This document shows positions 1 through 8,420 of a DNA stretch of 46,120 nt, piece by piece. Each line of letters opens with the position of its first letter. Position 1 is the first letter of the stretch. The DNA comes from Bacillus sp. ISL-37. Its GTDB lineage: Bacteria; Bacillota; Bacilli; Bacillales; Cytobacillaceae. The stretch is from the NCBI RefSeq assembly GCF_018613315.1, contig NZ_JAGGQL010000043.1, positions 1-46,120 of the forward strand. The letters are read 5' to 3'. Under the pieces are notes generated by a model that saw only the letters and a program-made list of their open reading frames with translations, was not told where the DNA came from and made no database searches. Made by a program: the position numbers and the translations under genes.

Positions 1-94
1 AATAGATTACTCGTTCTTCTTATTCTTCTTACACATTATCTAGTTTTGAGGGAATAAAGTTGCGTAAGCAAATGTTATTTCCTTAATCAAATAG
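1..94 (+). other. 23S-5S rRNA internal spacer
   Basis: This A/T-rich stretch immediately precedes the 5S gene and contains no ORF. Its position shows that the window opens inside a ribosomal RNA operon. The call rests on position and on resemblance to Bacillus 23S-5S spacers; the 23S 3' end itself is not visible. Confidence 0.6.
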
Positions 95-210
<116 letters not shown>

Positions 211-246
211 TGTTTGAAAAATTTAAATGGATTCTTATATTATCGA

Positions 247-320
<74 letters not shown>

Positions 321-343
321 TAATCCATCTTCTTATACATATT

Positions 344-419
344 GGTCCCGTGGTGTAGCGGTTAACATGCCTGCCTGTCACGCAGGAGATCGCCGGTTCG
401 ATCCCGGTCGGGACCGCCA
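344..419 (+). tRNA. tRNA-Asp (anticodon GTC)
   Basis: A complete cloverleaf with acceptor stem GGTCCCG/CGGGACC, anticodon GTC at 377-379, T-arm GGTTCGATCCC and an encoded CCA end. It lies 23 nt after tRNA-fMet and ends the rRNA-tRNA transcription unit. Confidence 0.95.
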
Positions 420-445
420 TTTTCATAAATTGATAGATTGTCAGG

Positions 446-468
446 ACGAAACATGGTTTCGTTTTTTT
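446..468 (+). terminator. Terminator of the rrn-tRNA operon
   Basis: The inverted repeat CGAAAC/GTTTCG (447-452 with 456-461, ATG loop) is followed at once by eight T residues. It sits 27 nt after tRNA-Asp. Confidence 0.8.
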
Positions 469-529
469 TATTGCCTAAAAACGACGAAAAATGGCTGGTT
501 TTTTTGCCCGTCCTCCTTAAATCGTGTAA

Positions 530-575
530 ACTACATGTAGTATCCTCATCCTTAGGAGACATCCTAAGGTTTTTT
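530..575 (+). terminator. Palindrome and terminator-like hairpin before tsaE
   Basis: A perfect 12-bp palindrome ACTACATGTAGT (530-541) is followed by a hairpin CCTTAGG/CCTAAGG (550-556 with 563-569) and six Ts. The hairpin could finish read-through from the tRNA operon or attenuate a promoter ahead of tsaE; which of the two cannot be decided from sequence. Confidence 0.5.
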
Positions 576-610
576 GTATTATAAAATCGACTGTTAGTTA
601 GGTGATATAT

Positions 611-1063
611 ATGGCGAGTTATCAATTCATTTCAAAGCAGCCGGAAGAGACAAAGGAATTTGCGAAAAGGCTGGCGGGTCTTCTTCAAGCGGGAGATGTG
701 ATTGCCCTTGAAGGGGATTTAGGTGCAGGAAAGACGACTTTTACAAAAGGCCTTGCAGAAGGATTGGGAATCACCAGGAATGTGAACAGTCCTACTTTTA
801 CAATTATCAAGGAGTACCAGGGACGTCTTCCGTTATATCATATGGATGTTTATCGTGTTGAAGATGCGTTTGAAGATCTTGGTTTTGAAGAATACTTTGA
901 AGGTAATGGTGTGACGGTCGTTGAATGGGCGCATCTGATTGAAGCCCAGCTGCCTGAAGAGCTATTGCTCCTTCAATTATATCTTGATGAAAATGGTGCT
1001 AGAAGAATCGTTGCTGAGCCGAAGGGCAATCGGTATGAAGAATTGTGTAAGGAGATTTTTTAA
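611..1063 (+). CDS. tsaE: tRNA t6A37 biosynthesis ATPase TsaE
   Basis: TsaE is the P-loop ATPase that, with TsaB and TsaD, makes the threonylcarbamoyl-adenosine modification at position 37 of ANN-decoding tRNAs. The 150-residue product has the Walker A motif GDLGAGKTT near residue 38 and the family signatures NSPTFTI and HMDVYR. The ATG at 611 follows an AGGTGAT Shine-Dalgarno; an in-frame GTG at 602 lies inside that site and is unlikely to be used. The stop codon abuts the tsaB start, and tsaB, rimI and tsaD follow in the order of B. subtilis ydiB-ydiC-ydiD-ydiE, so the four are probably one operon. Confidence 0.95.
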   Translation: MASYQFISKQPEETKEFAKRLAGLLQAGDVIALEGDLGAGKTTFTKGLAEGLGITRNVNSPTFTIIKEYQGRLPLYHMDVYRVEDAFEDLGFEEYFEGNGVTVVEWAHLIEAQLPEELLLLQLYLDENGARRIVAEPKGNRYEELCKEIF

Positions 1064-1765
1064 ATGAAGGTATTATCGATTGATACGTCCAATTATGTTT
1101 TAGGTATTGGTCTTCTTGATGGTGAGACAGTTTTGGGCGAGTATATTTCCAATATAAAAAAGAATCATTCGGTACGCGTCATGCCGGCGATCCAGACATT
1201 GATGGAAGAGTGCAATATAAAACCAGGTGATCTATCGAAGATTGTCGTGGCTGAAGGGCCTGGATCATACACTGGTGTCCGGATCGGAGTGACAATCGCG
1301 AAAACAATGGCCTGGACATTGAAAATCCCGTTATCAGGCGTATCGAGCCTTGAGGTTGCAGCAGCATCGTCTGGCCGCTATTTTGACGGATATGTTTCTC
1401 CTTTTTTTGATGCGAGGAGAGGACAGATTTATACAGGTTTGTATAAGTTCGAGAATCAAAATTTGCAGATAGTAAAAGATGATCAGCTTGTTATGTCAGC
1501 TGATTGGGTAAAAACATTGAATGAAATGGACAGCAGGATTCTGTTTACGAGCAATGATTTGAAACTCCATAAAGATGTCATTAAGGAAGAGCTTGGAGAC
1601 AAAGCAGTTTTTGCAGCTGTCACTGAACAGAATCCTAGACCTGCAGAGCTTGCATTATTAGGGATGGATAAAGAGGCTGTTGACCTTCATACATTCGTTC
1701 CTAACTATATCCGCCTGGCAGAAGCAGAGGCCAATTGGCTAAAAGCGCAAGAGACTAAAAAATAA
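1064..1765 (+). CDS. tsaB: tRNA t6A37 threonylcarbamoyltransferase complex dimerization subunit TsaB
   Basis: TsaB is the non-catalytic ASKHA-fold partner that dimerises with TsaD in the t6A complex. The 233-residue protein shows the N-terminal phosphate-1-like strand (LSIDTSN) and the family motif GPGSYTGVRIG near residue 64, with the usual family length. The start ATG directly follows the tsaE stop codon without spacing, which indicates translational coupling. Rated confidently because motif, length and neighbours agree. Confidence 0.94.
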   Translation: MKVLSIDTSNYVLGIGLLDGETVLGEYISNIKKNHSVRVMPAIQTLMEECNIKPGDLSKIVVAEGPGSYTGVRIGVTIAKTMAWTLKIPLSGVSSLEVAAASSGRYFDGYVSPFFDARRGQIYTGLYKFENQNLQIVKDDQLVMSADWVKTLNEMDSRILFTSNDLKLHKDVIKEELGDKAVFAAVTEQNPRPAELALLGMDKEAVDLHTFVPNYIRLAEAEANWLKAQETKK

Positions 1766-1778
1766 GTGGGAAGAGAAG

Positions 1779-2228
1779 ATGAATAAAACGATAACGTTCC
1801 GGAATATGACGGTTGATGATCTGGATGAGGTGATGGAGGTTGAGGTTAATTCCTTTACCATTCCATGGAGCAGGGAAGCTTTTTTCAATGAATTGACGAA
1901 GAATCAGTTTGCTCAGTATCTGATTGTGGAAGTGGATCAAAAGGTAGTTGGTTACTGTGGAGTGTGGATCATCATTGATGAAGCACATATCACAAATATT
2001 GCCTTGCTTCCGGAATACAGGGGAATGAAGCTGGGTGAGGCGCTTATGGGCAAGGTAATGGAGCTGGCTCGTGAACTGGGCGCATTAAGGGTGACGCTCG
2101 AAGTCAGGGTCAGCAATGAAACGGCCCAAAACCTTTATCGCAAGTTTGGTTTCGAAGAAGGAGCTATTAGAAAACAATATTATACAGACAATATGGAAGA
2201 CGCTTTAGTAATGTGGGTGAATTTATAA
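1779..2228 (+). CDS. rimI: Ribosomal-protein-alanine N-acetyltransferase RimI
   Basis: A GNAT-fold acetyltransferase of 149 residues. In the family the enzyme acetylates the N-terminal alanine of ribosomal protein S18 using acetyl-CoA. The acetyl-CoA-binding segment [15 protein letters not shown] (about residues 72-86) carries the R-G-x-G/A pattern, and the C-terminal [15 protein letters not shown] block is typical of RimI. The start has a GGGAAGAG ribosome-binding site. The stop codon overlaps the tsaD start by one base, matching the ydiD-ydiE arrangement in B. subtilis. Confidence 0.9.
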   Translation: MNKTITFRNMTVDDLDEVMEVEVNSFTIPWSREAFFNELTKNQFAQYLIVEVDQKVVGYCGVWIIIDEAHITNIALLPEYRGMKLGEALMGKVMELARELGALRVTLEVRVSNETAQNLYRKFGFEEGAIRKQYYTDNMEDALVMWVNL

Positions 2229-3259
2229 TGACAAAAGATCAATTAATAATGGGAATAGAGACGAGCTGTGATGAAACGGCTATAGCGATTGTGAAAAATG
2301 GACGGGAAATCCTTGCGAATGTAGTCGCCTCTCAGATTGAAAGCCATAAGCGTTTCGGAGGGGTAGTACCGGAGATTGCGTCAAGGCACCATGTTGAACA
2401 GATCACGCTTGTGTTAGAGGAAGCATTAGCCCAGGCAAATGTGGATGTTAAGGATCTGGATGCTATTGTAGTTACAGAAGGACCAGGCTTGGTTGGCGCG
2501 TTATTGATTGGCGTTAACGCAGCCAAAGCATTGGCGTTTGCGAATGGTATTCCACTCATTGGTGTCCATCATATTGCCGGCCATATTTATGCGAACCGAC
2601 TAGTAACGGAGATGAACTTCCCGCTGCTTTCACTTGTCGTGTCCGGCGGGCATACTGAGCTCGTCTATATGAAGGAACACGGTCATTTCGAGGTGATTGG
2701 TGAGACACGGGATGACGCAGCAGGCGAAGCCTATGACAAGGTAGCAAGGACGTTGCACCTTCCATATCCGGGCGGTCCGCATATCGACAGGCTGGCTCAT
2801 GAAGGAAAGGCAACAATCGACCTGCCACGTGCATGGCTTGAGGAAGGCTCCTATGATTTCAGCTTCAGTGGGTTGAAGTCGGCTGTGATCAACGTTGTGC
2901 ATAACGCACAGCAGCGTGGAGAGGAAATCGTACCTGAAGAGCTTGCAGCTAGCTTCCAGGAGAGTGTTATTGATGTACTTGTCACAAAAACTCAAAGAGC
3001 TGTGAAAGAATACGGAGTAAAACAAGTACTGCTTGCTGGAGGAGTTGCGGCGAATAAAGGGTTGAGGGAGAAATTATCCACAGAGTTTGCAGATTCAGAT
3101 GTGGAAATTGTCATTCCTCCGTTGTCTTTATGCACAGACAATGCTGCCATGATTGCCGCGGCAGGCAGTGTTTTTTATGAAAAAGGCCAACGGGCCGATT
3201 TAACCTTGAATGGAAATCCTGGTCTGGAGATAACTATCCACAACGAAAGTCGTACGTAA
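2228..3259 (+). CDS. tsaD: tRNA N6-adenosine threonylcarbamoyltransferase TsaD (Gcp, YdiE)
   Basis: The catalytic ASKHA subunit that transfers the threonylcarbamoyl group to A37 of tRNA. The 343-residue protein begins with [12 protein letters not shown]. It carries the metal-binding HHIAGHIYA motif (two His ligands), the substrate-loop VSGGHTELV, and the C-terminal nucleotide/metal region [10 protein letters not shown] containing the third ligand Asp. The ATG at 2228 overlaps the rimI stop and is preferred over an in-frame GTG at 2213, because the family begins just before the IETSCDE motif. Confidence 0.95.
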   Translation: MTKDQLIMGIETSCDETAIAIVKNGREILANVVASQIESHKRFGGVVPEIASRHHVEQITLVLEEALAQANVDVKDLDAIVVTEGPGLVGALLIGVNAAKALAFANGIPLIGVHHIAGHIYANRLVTEMNFPLLSLVVSGGHTELVYMKEHGHFEVIGETRDDAAGEAYDKVARTLHLPYPGGPHIDRLAHEGKATIDLPRAWLEEGSYDFSFSGLKSAVINVVHNAQQRGEEIVPEELAASFQESVIDVLVTKTQRAVKEYGVKQVLLAGGVAANKGLREKLSTEFADSDVEIVIPPLSLCTDNAAMIAAAGSVFYEKGQRADLTLNGNPGLEITIHNESRT

Positions 3260-3281
3260 AAAAATTGTTGTCAGACTCTTC

Positions 3282-3403
3282 TGTGGATATGTTGATGTAT
3301 TGAGAACAAAACTGTGTACAATGTGGATAAAACGAGCTGATTTTGTGGATAATGTGGAAAAGTCTCTGGATAAGCCATAAATCAGTCTTTACTATGTGAA
3401 TAA
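3282..3403 (-). promoter_or_regulatory. DnaA-box cluster between tsaD and ydiF
   Basis: On the minus strand this intergenic stretch contains two perfect TTATCCACA boxes (3322-3330 and 3344-3352, 22 bp apart), one TTATTCACA that still fits TTATNCACA (3395-3403), and one single-mismatch box (3282-3290). Further partial TGTGGA and TGGATAA words lie between them. All face the same way. DnaA-box clusters outside oriC are established in B. subtilis; I recall the gcp-ydiF interval as one of them, which would be this same position. Confidence 0.75.
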
Positions 3404-3414
3404 CTATGTGAACT

Positions 3415-3446
3415 AAAAGTCCCGGTTTTCAACTCGGGACTTTTTT
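3415..3446 (+). terminator. Terminator of the tsaE-tsaD operon
   Basis: An AAAAGTCCCG/CGGGACTTTT stem (3415-3424 with 3434-3443) with a 9-nt loop, followed by a run of T residues. It lies 155 nt after tsaD, beyond the DnaA boxes. Confidence 0.85.
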
Positions 3447-3544
3447 GTGGATTTTTCGCATACTTTAAAAGAGTTTTTTCTAAAAAACGACCCTTTTACA
3501 AGGGGAAAATTGATTATGAGACAACACTATCTGGCGCTGATCAC

Positions 3545-3660
3545 TTTTTATAGCGAAAATCCAAGTTTTATAGCGAAAAACTTAATTATATAGCGAAAAT
3601 CCAAGTTTTATAGCGAAAACAAAAATTATATAGCGAAAATCACATTTTTATAGCGAATTG
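3545..3660. repeat. Six-copy TATAGCGAA array with exact 20-bp period
   Basis: The 9-mer TATAGCGAA recurs at 3549, 3569, 3589, 3609, 3629 and 3649, exactly 20 bp apart. The bases between alternate in a way that also gives a 40-bp higher-order repeat (TTTTATAGCG and TTATATAGCG forms). The array contains no ORF and sits between the converging ends of tsaD and ydiF. Confidence 0.9.
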
Positions 3661-3744
3661 GAAATTCCAATCGTTTTTTACCAATGAGTTTTGTGAAATT
3701 TAGCATGGGCTCTATTAAAGAGTTTATGTACCATATATGAAAAT

Positions 3745-3776
3745 AAAAAACCGGGCAACTTCATGCCCGGTTTTCC
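3745..3776 (-). terminator. Terminator of ydiF
   Basis: The stem CCGGGCA/TGCCCGG (3752-3758 with 3765-3771) is followed on the minus strand by a U-rich run (complement of the A tract 3745-3751). It lies directly after the ydiF stop codon at 3782. Confidence 0.85.
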
Positions 3777-3781
3777 ACTCA

Positions 3782-5710
3782 CTAAGCCAGTTCTGTCCAC
3801 TCTTCCATCAGTTCGTCGAGTTTCTCTTTGGCGGCTTCGATTTTACTATTGATTTCTCCTGCTTTTTCATGATCCTGGAAGACTTCGGGATCACAAAGCA
3901 ATTCCTCGTATTCAGCTACTTCTAATTCCAGCTGTTCAATCTTCGTTTCAACTTCTTCCATGCGGCGTTTGCGCTGGCGTTCGAGTTTTTTCGCTTCTTT
4001 GTCCTGCTGGTAGGAGGTCTTGTCCTGCTTTGAGTTGTCCACAGCACTTCCTGAAGCTTTGGCGGCCTGCTCGGCCAGTGCCTTCAGCTCTTCCTGCTCA
4101 AGCTTTTTCTCGACGTAATAATCGTAATCGCCAAGGTATTCAGTTGAGCCACCACGGTCTAGCTCGAGGACCTTTGTGGCAATCCTGTTGATAAAATAAC
4201 GGTCATGTGAGACGAACAGGATGGTGCCTGGGTAATCAATCATGGCATTCTCGAGCACTTCCTTGCTATCCAGGTCGAGATGGTTTGTCGGCTCGTCCAA
4301 AATTAAGAAGTTAGAGTTTTGCAGCATAAGCTTGGCCAGTGCCAGACGAGCTTTTTCGCCGCCGCTTAAGGTGGAAACGATTTTTAGGACATCGTCACCT
4401 GAAAAAAGGAAATTCCCCAGCACGGTACGAATGTCTTTTTCCGATTTAAGAGGGTATTCATCCCAAAGTTCGTTCAAAACCTTTTTATTCGAGCTGAGCT
4501 CTGCCTGTTCCTGGTCATAATAGCCGATCGAAACATTTGAACCGTATTGAATATTTCCAGTTATTGAAGGCAGTTTTTCAACGATTGTTTTTAATAAAGT
4601 CGATTTTCCGACGCCATTTGGCCCAACGAGTGCTGTGCTGTCGCCACGCGAAAGGTTGAACGTGATATTTTCAGATACGACCTCATTCTGATAGCCGACA
4701 GCAAGCGTATGCACCTTGAGGACATCATTCCCGCTCTGGCGTTCAATTTGGAAGCTGAACGATGCGGATTTTTCATCACCCATAGGCCTGTCCATCCGGT
4801 CTATTTTTTCAAGTTGCTTCCGACGGCTCTGGGCACGTTTGGTTGTTGATGCCCTGGCCAGGTTCCGCTGGATAAAATCCTGCAGCTTGTTGATCTCATC
4901 CTGCTGCTTCTCAAACAGTTTCAGATCACGTTCGTAATTCGCGGCTTTCTGCTCTAAATACGAGCTGTAATTGCCAGGGAACTTCGTCAGCTGATGGCGG
5001 GAGATTTCGTATACCTGGTTCACGACCTTATCCAGGAAGTAACGGTCGTGTGAAACAATCAGGATGGCGCCGTCATAACCCTGTAAATACTGCTCAAGCC
5101 AGGATAGCGTATCGATGTCAAGGTGGTTCGTCGGTTCATCGAGAATCAAAATATCCGGCCGGGTCAATAATAGCTTCGCCAATGCGAGTCTAGTTTTCTG
5201 TCCCCCGCTTAAAGTGGATATTTTTGTGGAATAATCAAAAGAATGGAAGTTCAGGCCGTGAAGGACAGAACGGATATCGGCTTCATATTGGTAGCCGCCT
5301 TTTTCCTTGAACTGAACCTGAAGAAGGTCATACTCTTTCATGACTCTTTCGTATTCAGTCTCATTTGACAGAATGACAGGATCCGACATCTTTTCTTCCA
5401 GCCGGCGCAAGTCTTTTTCCATGCTGTGAAGATGGTTAAAAACGGCTAGCATTTCATCCCAGATGCTTTTCTCGGATTCCAGCCCAGTATTTTGGGCAAG
5501 ATAGCCAATCGTCGTTCCCTTAGGGCGGATGATCTCACCGCCGTCATGGGATTCGTACCCGGCAATGATTTTCAGCAGGGTTGATTTTCCCGCCCCATTC
5601 CGGCCGACAAGCGCTACTCGGTCATTGGTCTGTATTTCAAACTTTATATTCGATAAAATAAGATCAGCAGCAAAATATTTTGATAGCTGATTCACCTGTA
5701 ATAAAATCAT
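3782..5710 (-). CDS. ydiF: ABC-F family ATPase YdiF
   Basis: A 642-residue protein with two ABC ATPase domains and no membrane segments, the layout of ABC-F proteins, which act on the ribosome in translation. Domain 1 has Walker A GRNGAGKST near residue 37 and signature LSGGQKTR. Domain 2 has GPNGVGKST and LSGGEKAR; both have Walker B LILDEPTNHLD. The interdomain linker is basic and helical. The C-terminus (about residues 550-640) is a charged coiled coil starting KEAKKLERQRKRR. The start ATG follows an AGGTG Shine-Dalgarno. The gene is transcribed toward the tsaD operon and divergently from moaC, as in B. subtilis. Its exact ribosomal role is not deducible here. Confidence 0.93.
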   Translation of the reverse strand: MILLQVNQLSKYFAADLILSNIKFEIQTNDRVALVGRNGAGKSTLLKIIAGYESHDGGEIIRPKGTTIGYLAQNTGLESEKSIWDEMLAVFNHLHSMEKDLRRLEEKMSDPVILSNETEYERVMKEYDLLQVQFKEKGGYQYEADIRSVLHGLNFHSFDYSTKISTLSGGQKTRLALAKLLLTRPDILILDEPTNHLDIDTLSWLEQYLQGYDGAILIVSHDRYFLDKVVNQVYEISRHQLTKFPGNYSSYLEQKAANYERDLKLFEKQQDEINKLQDFIQRNLARASTTKRAQSRRKQLEKIDRMDRPMGDEKSASFSFQIERQSGNDVLKVHTLAVGYQNEVVSENITFNLSRGDSTALVGPNGVGKSTLLKTIVEKLPSITGNIQYGSNVSIGYYDQEQAELSSNKKVLNELWDEYPLKSEKDIRTVLGNFLFSGDDVLKIVSTLSGGEKARLALAKLMLQNSNFLILDEPTNHLDLDSKEVLENAMIDYPGTILFVSHDRYFINRIATKVLELDRGGSTEYLGDYDYYVEKKLEQEELKALAEQAAKASGSAVDNSKQDKTSYQQDKEAKKLERQRKRRMEEVETKIEQLELEVAEYEELLCDPEVFQDHEKAGEINSKIEAAKEKLDELMEEWTELA

Positions 5711-5892
5711 TATTTTTCACCTCTATTGCCTTAGAGATAGTGTAACCCATTAATATAGACACGGCAATATGTGCGAACTGCAATAGGTGATAAGGTATAT
5801 TGAAAACCACCAATGTATTTGTGAACATAGAAACAAAGTTCACACACAAGTTTTATAAAATAGTGTATTATTTGGTAGAAAGGAGCTTTAAC
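5711..5892. promoter_or_regulatory. Divergent ydiF/moaC intergenic region with an inverted repeat
   Basis: This 182-bp gap must hold the promoters of both genes. A TGTGAAC/GTTCACA dyad occurs at 5820-5826 and 5838-5844, followed by A/T-rich sequence that could hold the moaC -10 element. The half-sites are 11 bp apart, too far for a standard Rex operator, so the binding factor is unknown. Confidence 0.4.
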
Positions 5893-6387
5893 ATGGCAGA
5901 ATTTACGCATTTTAATGAAGAGGGAAGAGCGAAGATGGTTGATGTCAGCGAAAAGCCGGAGACGGTCCGTACGGCAGTCGCCCATTCAAGCATAACCGTG
6001 AACGAAGATATATATAGTAGAATTACTGAAAATAAGATGAAAAAAGGGGATGTACTGGCTGTTGCGCAGGTAGCAGGCATCATGGCAGCAAAAAAGACAT
6101 CTGAAATCATCCCGATGTGCCACCCAATTCCTTTGACAGGCATTGACCTTTCGTTCGATTGGGAGCAAAATGGTAATGACTATATTTTAAATATCGCCGC
6201 AGCTGTAAAAACAAAAGGGAATACAGGTGTGGAAATGGAAGCGTTAACAGCAGCTTCAGCATGTGCGCTGACTGTTTATGATATGTGCAAGGCCGTTGAT
6301 AAGGGCATGGTGATTGGCAAGACGTATCTGGTCGAAAAAACCGGAGGTAAAAACGGTGATTTCAAGAGAGAAGAAAAGTTGAGATAG
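5893..6387 (+). CDS. moaC: Cyclic pyranopterin monophosphate synthase MoaC
   Basis: MoaC makes cyclic pyranopterin monophosphate in molybdenum cofactor biosynthesis, acting after the radical-SAM enzyme MoaA. The 164-residue product contains the active-site segment [11 protein letters not shown] (about residues 73-83) and the C-terminal [11 protein letters not shown] and [10 protein letters not shown] motifs. The ATG at 5893 has a strong AAAGGAGC ribosome-binding site; the open frame extends upstream but the family starts with the [16 protein letters not shown] segment seen here. rex follows 28 nt later. No other moa gene is present in the window. Confidence 0.95.
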   Translation: MAEFTHFNEEGRAKMVDVSEKPETVRTAVAHSSITVNEDIYSRITENKMKKGDVLAVAQVAGIMAAKKTSEIIPMCHPIPLTGIDLSFDWEQNGNDYILNIAAAVKTKGNTGVEMEALTAASACALTVYDMCKAVDKGMVIGKTYLVEKTGGKNGDFKREEKLR

Positions 6388-6415
6388 AAATAACGGACAG
6401 GGTGGAGGATGGAGA

Positions 6416-7081
6416 ATGACGAATGATGCTATGAAGATTCCGCAGGCAACCGCAAAACGTTTGCCACTGTATTACCGGTTCTTATTGAACTTGCATTCTT
6501 CAGGGAAGCAAAGGGTGTCATCCGCGGAATTAAGTGAAGCGGTAAAAGTGGATTCAGCAACAATCCGAAGAGATTTTTCCTACTTTGGGGCTTTAGGTAA
6601 AAAGGGATACGGCTATAATGTGAATTACCTGCTAACCTTTTTCCGTAAGACATTAGACCAGGATGAGCTGACGAAAGTTGCCCTGATCGGTGTCGGAAAC
6701 TTGGGAACAGCATTAATGAACTACAATTTTTCAAAGAATAATAATACGAAAATCAAGATAGCTTTCGATGTTGACGCAGGCAAGGTCGGCACGAAAATCG
6801 GCGAAGTCTCAATATATCACATGGATGATCTTGACAAGGTTGTCGTCGAGGAAGGGATCCAGGTAGCTATCCTGACTGTTCCTTCAGCCGTAGCACAGCC
6901 GATCACAGACCGATTGGTACAGGCGAATATCAAGGGAATCTTGAACTTCACGCCGGCGAGGCTGAATGTGCCGCCGTCGATCAGGATCCATCACATTGAT
7001 TTGGCGGTTGAGCTGCAGTCATTGATTTATTTCTTAAAACATTATCCAACAGATACTGAAACAACTGAATCAGTCGAATAA
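6416..7081 (+). CDS. rex: Redox-sensing transcriptional repressor Rex
   Basis: Rex binds operator DNA and releases it when the NADH/NAD+ ratio rises, controlling fermentative and respiratory genes. The 221-residue protein has an N-terminal winged helix ([10 protein letters not shown] and [19 protein letters not shown]) and a Rossmann domain with GVGNLGTAL near residue 94. The C-terminal helix ([12 protein letters not shown]) is the domain-swapped dimer helix. The start ATG follows GGAGGATGGAG. A strong hairpin lies immediately after the stop. In B. subtilis tatAy-tatCy follow rex; here ydiK follows in the opposite direction instead. Confidence 0.95.
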   Translation: MTNDAMKIPQATAKRLPLYYRFLLNLHSSGKQRVSSAELSEAVKVDSATIRRDFSYFGALGKKGYGYNVNYLLTFFRKTLDQDELTKVALIGVGNLGTALMNYNFSKNNNTKIKIAFDVDAGKVGTKIGEVSIYHMDDLDKVVVEEGIQVAILTVPSAVAQPITDRLVQANIKGILNFTPARLNVPPSIRIHHIDLAVELQSLIYFLKHYPTDTETTESVE

Positions 7082-7113
7082 AAAATAGCTCCTTCATGAA
7101 GGAGCTATTTTTT
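7081..7113. terminator. Bidirectional terminator between rex and ydiK
   Basis: The near-perfect palindrome TAGCTCCTTCATGAAGGAGCTA is flanked by A residues on the left and T residues on the right, so it can serve both the rex and the ydiK transcripts. It overlaps the last codons of ydiK. Confidence 0.88.
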
Positions 7114-7305
7114 CTGTACATTCTTCAGTTTGAAATGGAACATAATCATCCTGATGCCGGACCCGAAGTCGAACGTGGCAAGAGCTACAAGCAAATAGCT
7201 AAAGAATCCCCAGCCTGTCTCGTTTACATTCTGGATGGCGAAATAGGTGAATAAGCTGCCTAACAAGATGTAGACAATGCCTGAAAATAAAGGCGATTGC
7301 TTCAT
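7105..7305 (-). CDS. ydiK: YdiK-like small membrane protein (DUF4305)
   Basis: A 66-residue protein with two predicted membrane helices (about residues 8-25 and 31-51) and a basic C-terminus (KLKNVQKK). The length and the position next to ydiL match B. subtilis ydiK. The function is unknown. It starts 3 nt after the ydiL stop on the same strand, so the two are co-transcribed as ydiL-ydiK. Confidence 0.8.
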   Translation of the reverse strand: MKQSPLFSGIVYILLGSLFTYFAIQNVNETGWGFFSYLLVALATFDFGSGIRMIMFHFKLKNVQKK

Positions 7306-7308
7306 AAC

Positions 7309-8040
7309 TTAAAATCCCCCAATAAAGCTTTGTATTTTCTCTGCTTCTTTTATCATTCTCTCAATGTCTTCCCTAAATACGGATTGAAGCAGGACAACCA
7401 TTGTATTCATTGTAACGTGGGCGATGATTGGCACGATGATCCGCTTTGTTTTTACATAAAGGAAGGCAAAAGTGAAGCCCATCGCTGAGTATAGGATCAC
7501 GTGCTCCGGCTCCATATGGGCAAGCGCAAAAATGACAGAGCTGATTAGTGCGGAAAAGAAGAAATTCATTTTCTTATGCAGGCTGCCGAAAATGATTTTA
7601 CGGAAGACGATTTCTTCTAATATAGGGCCGATAATCGAGCTAACCAAAATGATAACTGGGAACATTTCAATCAATTTAATGATTTCCTGTGTATTCTCCG
7701 AGCCCATTTCAATACCAATCATGTTTTCGATGCTAGCCGCGATTGATTGTGCGAACAGAGCAAGGAATACACCTGCGAATGCCCAGGCAGCAGAGCTTGC
7801 AGGTGATGAAGCATCACGCAGGTCAGTCTCTGTTCTGCGTTCTTTCCTTAGAAGCAGAAGCACAATCACAAGTGTGAGTGAAAAGCTGATCACGAGCCAG
7901 TATGGAATCGAGAGTGTCTCCATTTCCTTAAGGCTTTTTCCCATTGCAGCTCCGATAAAGGCAACAATCGGAATGCCGATCAGGCTTGAGAGCTGCATGA
8001 CAATATAGGCAATAATGACGTACCAGTATTCCTTTTTCAA
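7309..8040 (-). CDS. ydiL: CPBP-family intramembrane protease-like protein YdiL
   Basis: A 243-residue polytopic membrane protein with a conserved C-terminal CPBP (Abi/CAAX protease) domain. It has the glutamate pair plus arginine motif EEIVFRKIIFG (about residues 142-152), the second motif FALAHME and the third HVTMNT, which supply the predicted metal ligands. About seven hydrophobic segments are visible. The substrate is unknown. It lies between rex and groES as in B. subtilis, transcribed away from groES and together with ydiK. Confidence 0.88.
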   Translation of the reverse strand: MKKEYWYVIIAYIVMQLSSLIGIPIVAFIGAAMGKSLKEMETLSIPYWLVISFSLTLVIVLLLLRKERRTETDLRDASSPASSAAWAFAGVFLALFAQSIAASIENMIGIEMGSENTQEIIKLIEMFPVIILVSSIIGPILEEIVFRKIIFGSLHKKMNFFFSALISSVIFALAHMEPEHVILYSAMGFTFAFLYVKTKRIIVPIIAHVTMNTMVVLLQSVFREDIERMIKEAEKIQSFIGGF

Positions 8041-8316
8041 TATGATAATCTCCTTCTATTCGGATCGGTCTATGTGTATGCCATAAAAGCTATTATAAGA
8101 ATGCTATCTATCCATTTTACTAGTAATCATCAGGAAAGTTCAAATATCAGGGTGTCTCATGAATGTTTTGTCAAAATTCCTTTGAACCGGCATACTCTTT
8201 AAGGTGGCCTTTTTTGGCCAGGCTGCCTGCAAAACCGCGAAATATAGTACTTGCTGTCGAAGGGAAAGAGGTTAGCTTCTTCTGCTAAATTTTATAAAAA
8301 AAGTTAGGCTTCACGC
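8041..8316. other. ydiL-groES intergenic region
   Basis: A non-coding 276-bp stretch that must contain the ydiL promoter (minus strand). I see no convincing RNA gene or repeat in it. A short GCCTTTTTTGGC palindrome (8206-8217) occurs in the middle. Confidence 0.4.
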
Positions 8317-8382
8317 TTGCAAAAAAAATAGAGATTCATTATTATATAAATTGTGTTAGCACTCTATTGAGGAGAGTGCTAA
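8317..8382 (+). promoter_or_regulatory. groESL promoter and CIRCE operator
   Basis: A sigma-A-type promoter with -35 TTGCAA (8317-8322), a 17-bp spacer and -10 TATTAT (8340-8345) precedes a perfect CIRCE element. The element is TTAGCACTC-N9-GAGTGCTAA at 8356-8382, the binding site of the heat-shock repressor HrcA. Because CIRCE lies just after the start of transcription it would also fold in the mRNA leader. Confidence 0.93.
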
Positions 8383-8420
8383 TAAAAAATTCTACATATA
8401 ATTTGAGGAGGTTGTTTCAC

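Noticed and set aside
362-625. Minus-strand ORF over the tRNA-Asp gene
   Set aside because: Its last part is the reverse translation of the tRNA (DRDRTGDLLRDRQAC-type sequence, a well-known false ORF). No ribosome-binding site.
5820-5844. Canonical Rex operator
   Set aside because: Rex sites need TGTGA-N6-TCACA spacing; here the gap is about 15 bp.
5800-5892. N-terminal extension of MoaC
   Set aside because: The extension lies over the promoter/dyad region and homologues start at the ATG behind AAAGGAGC (5893).
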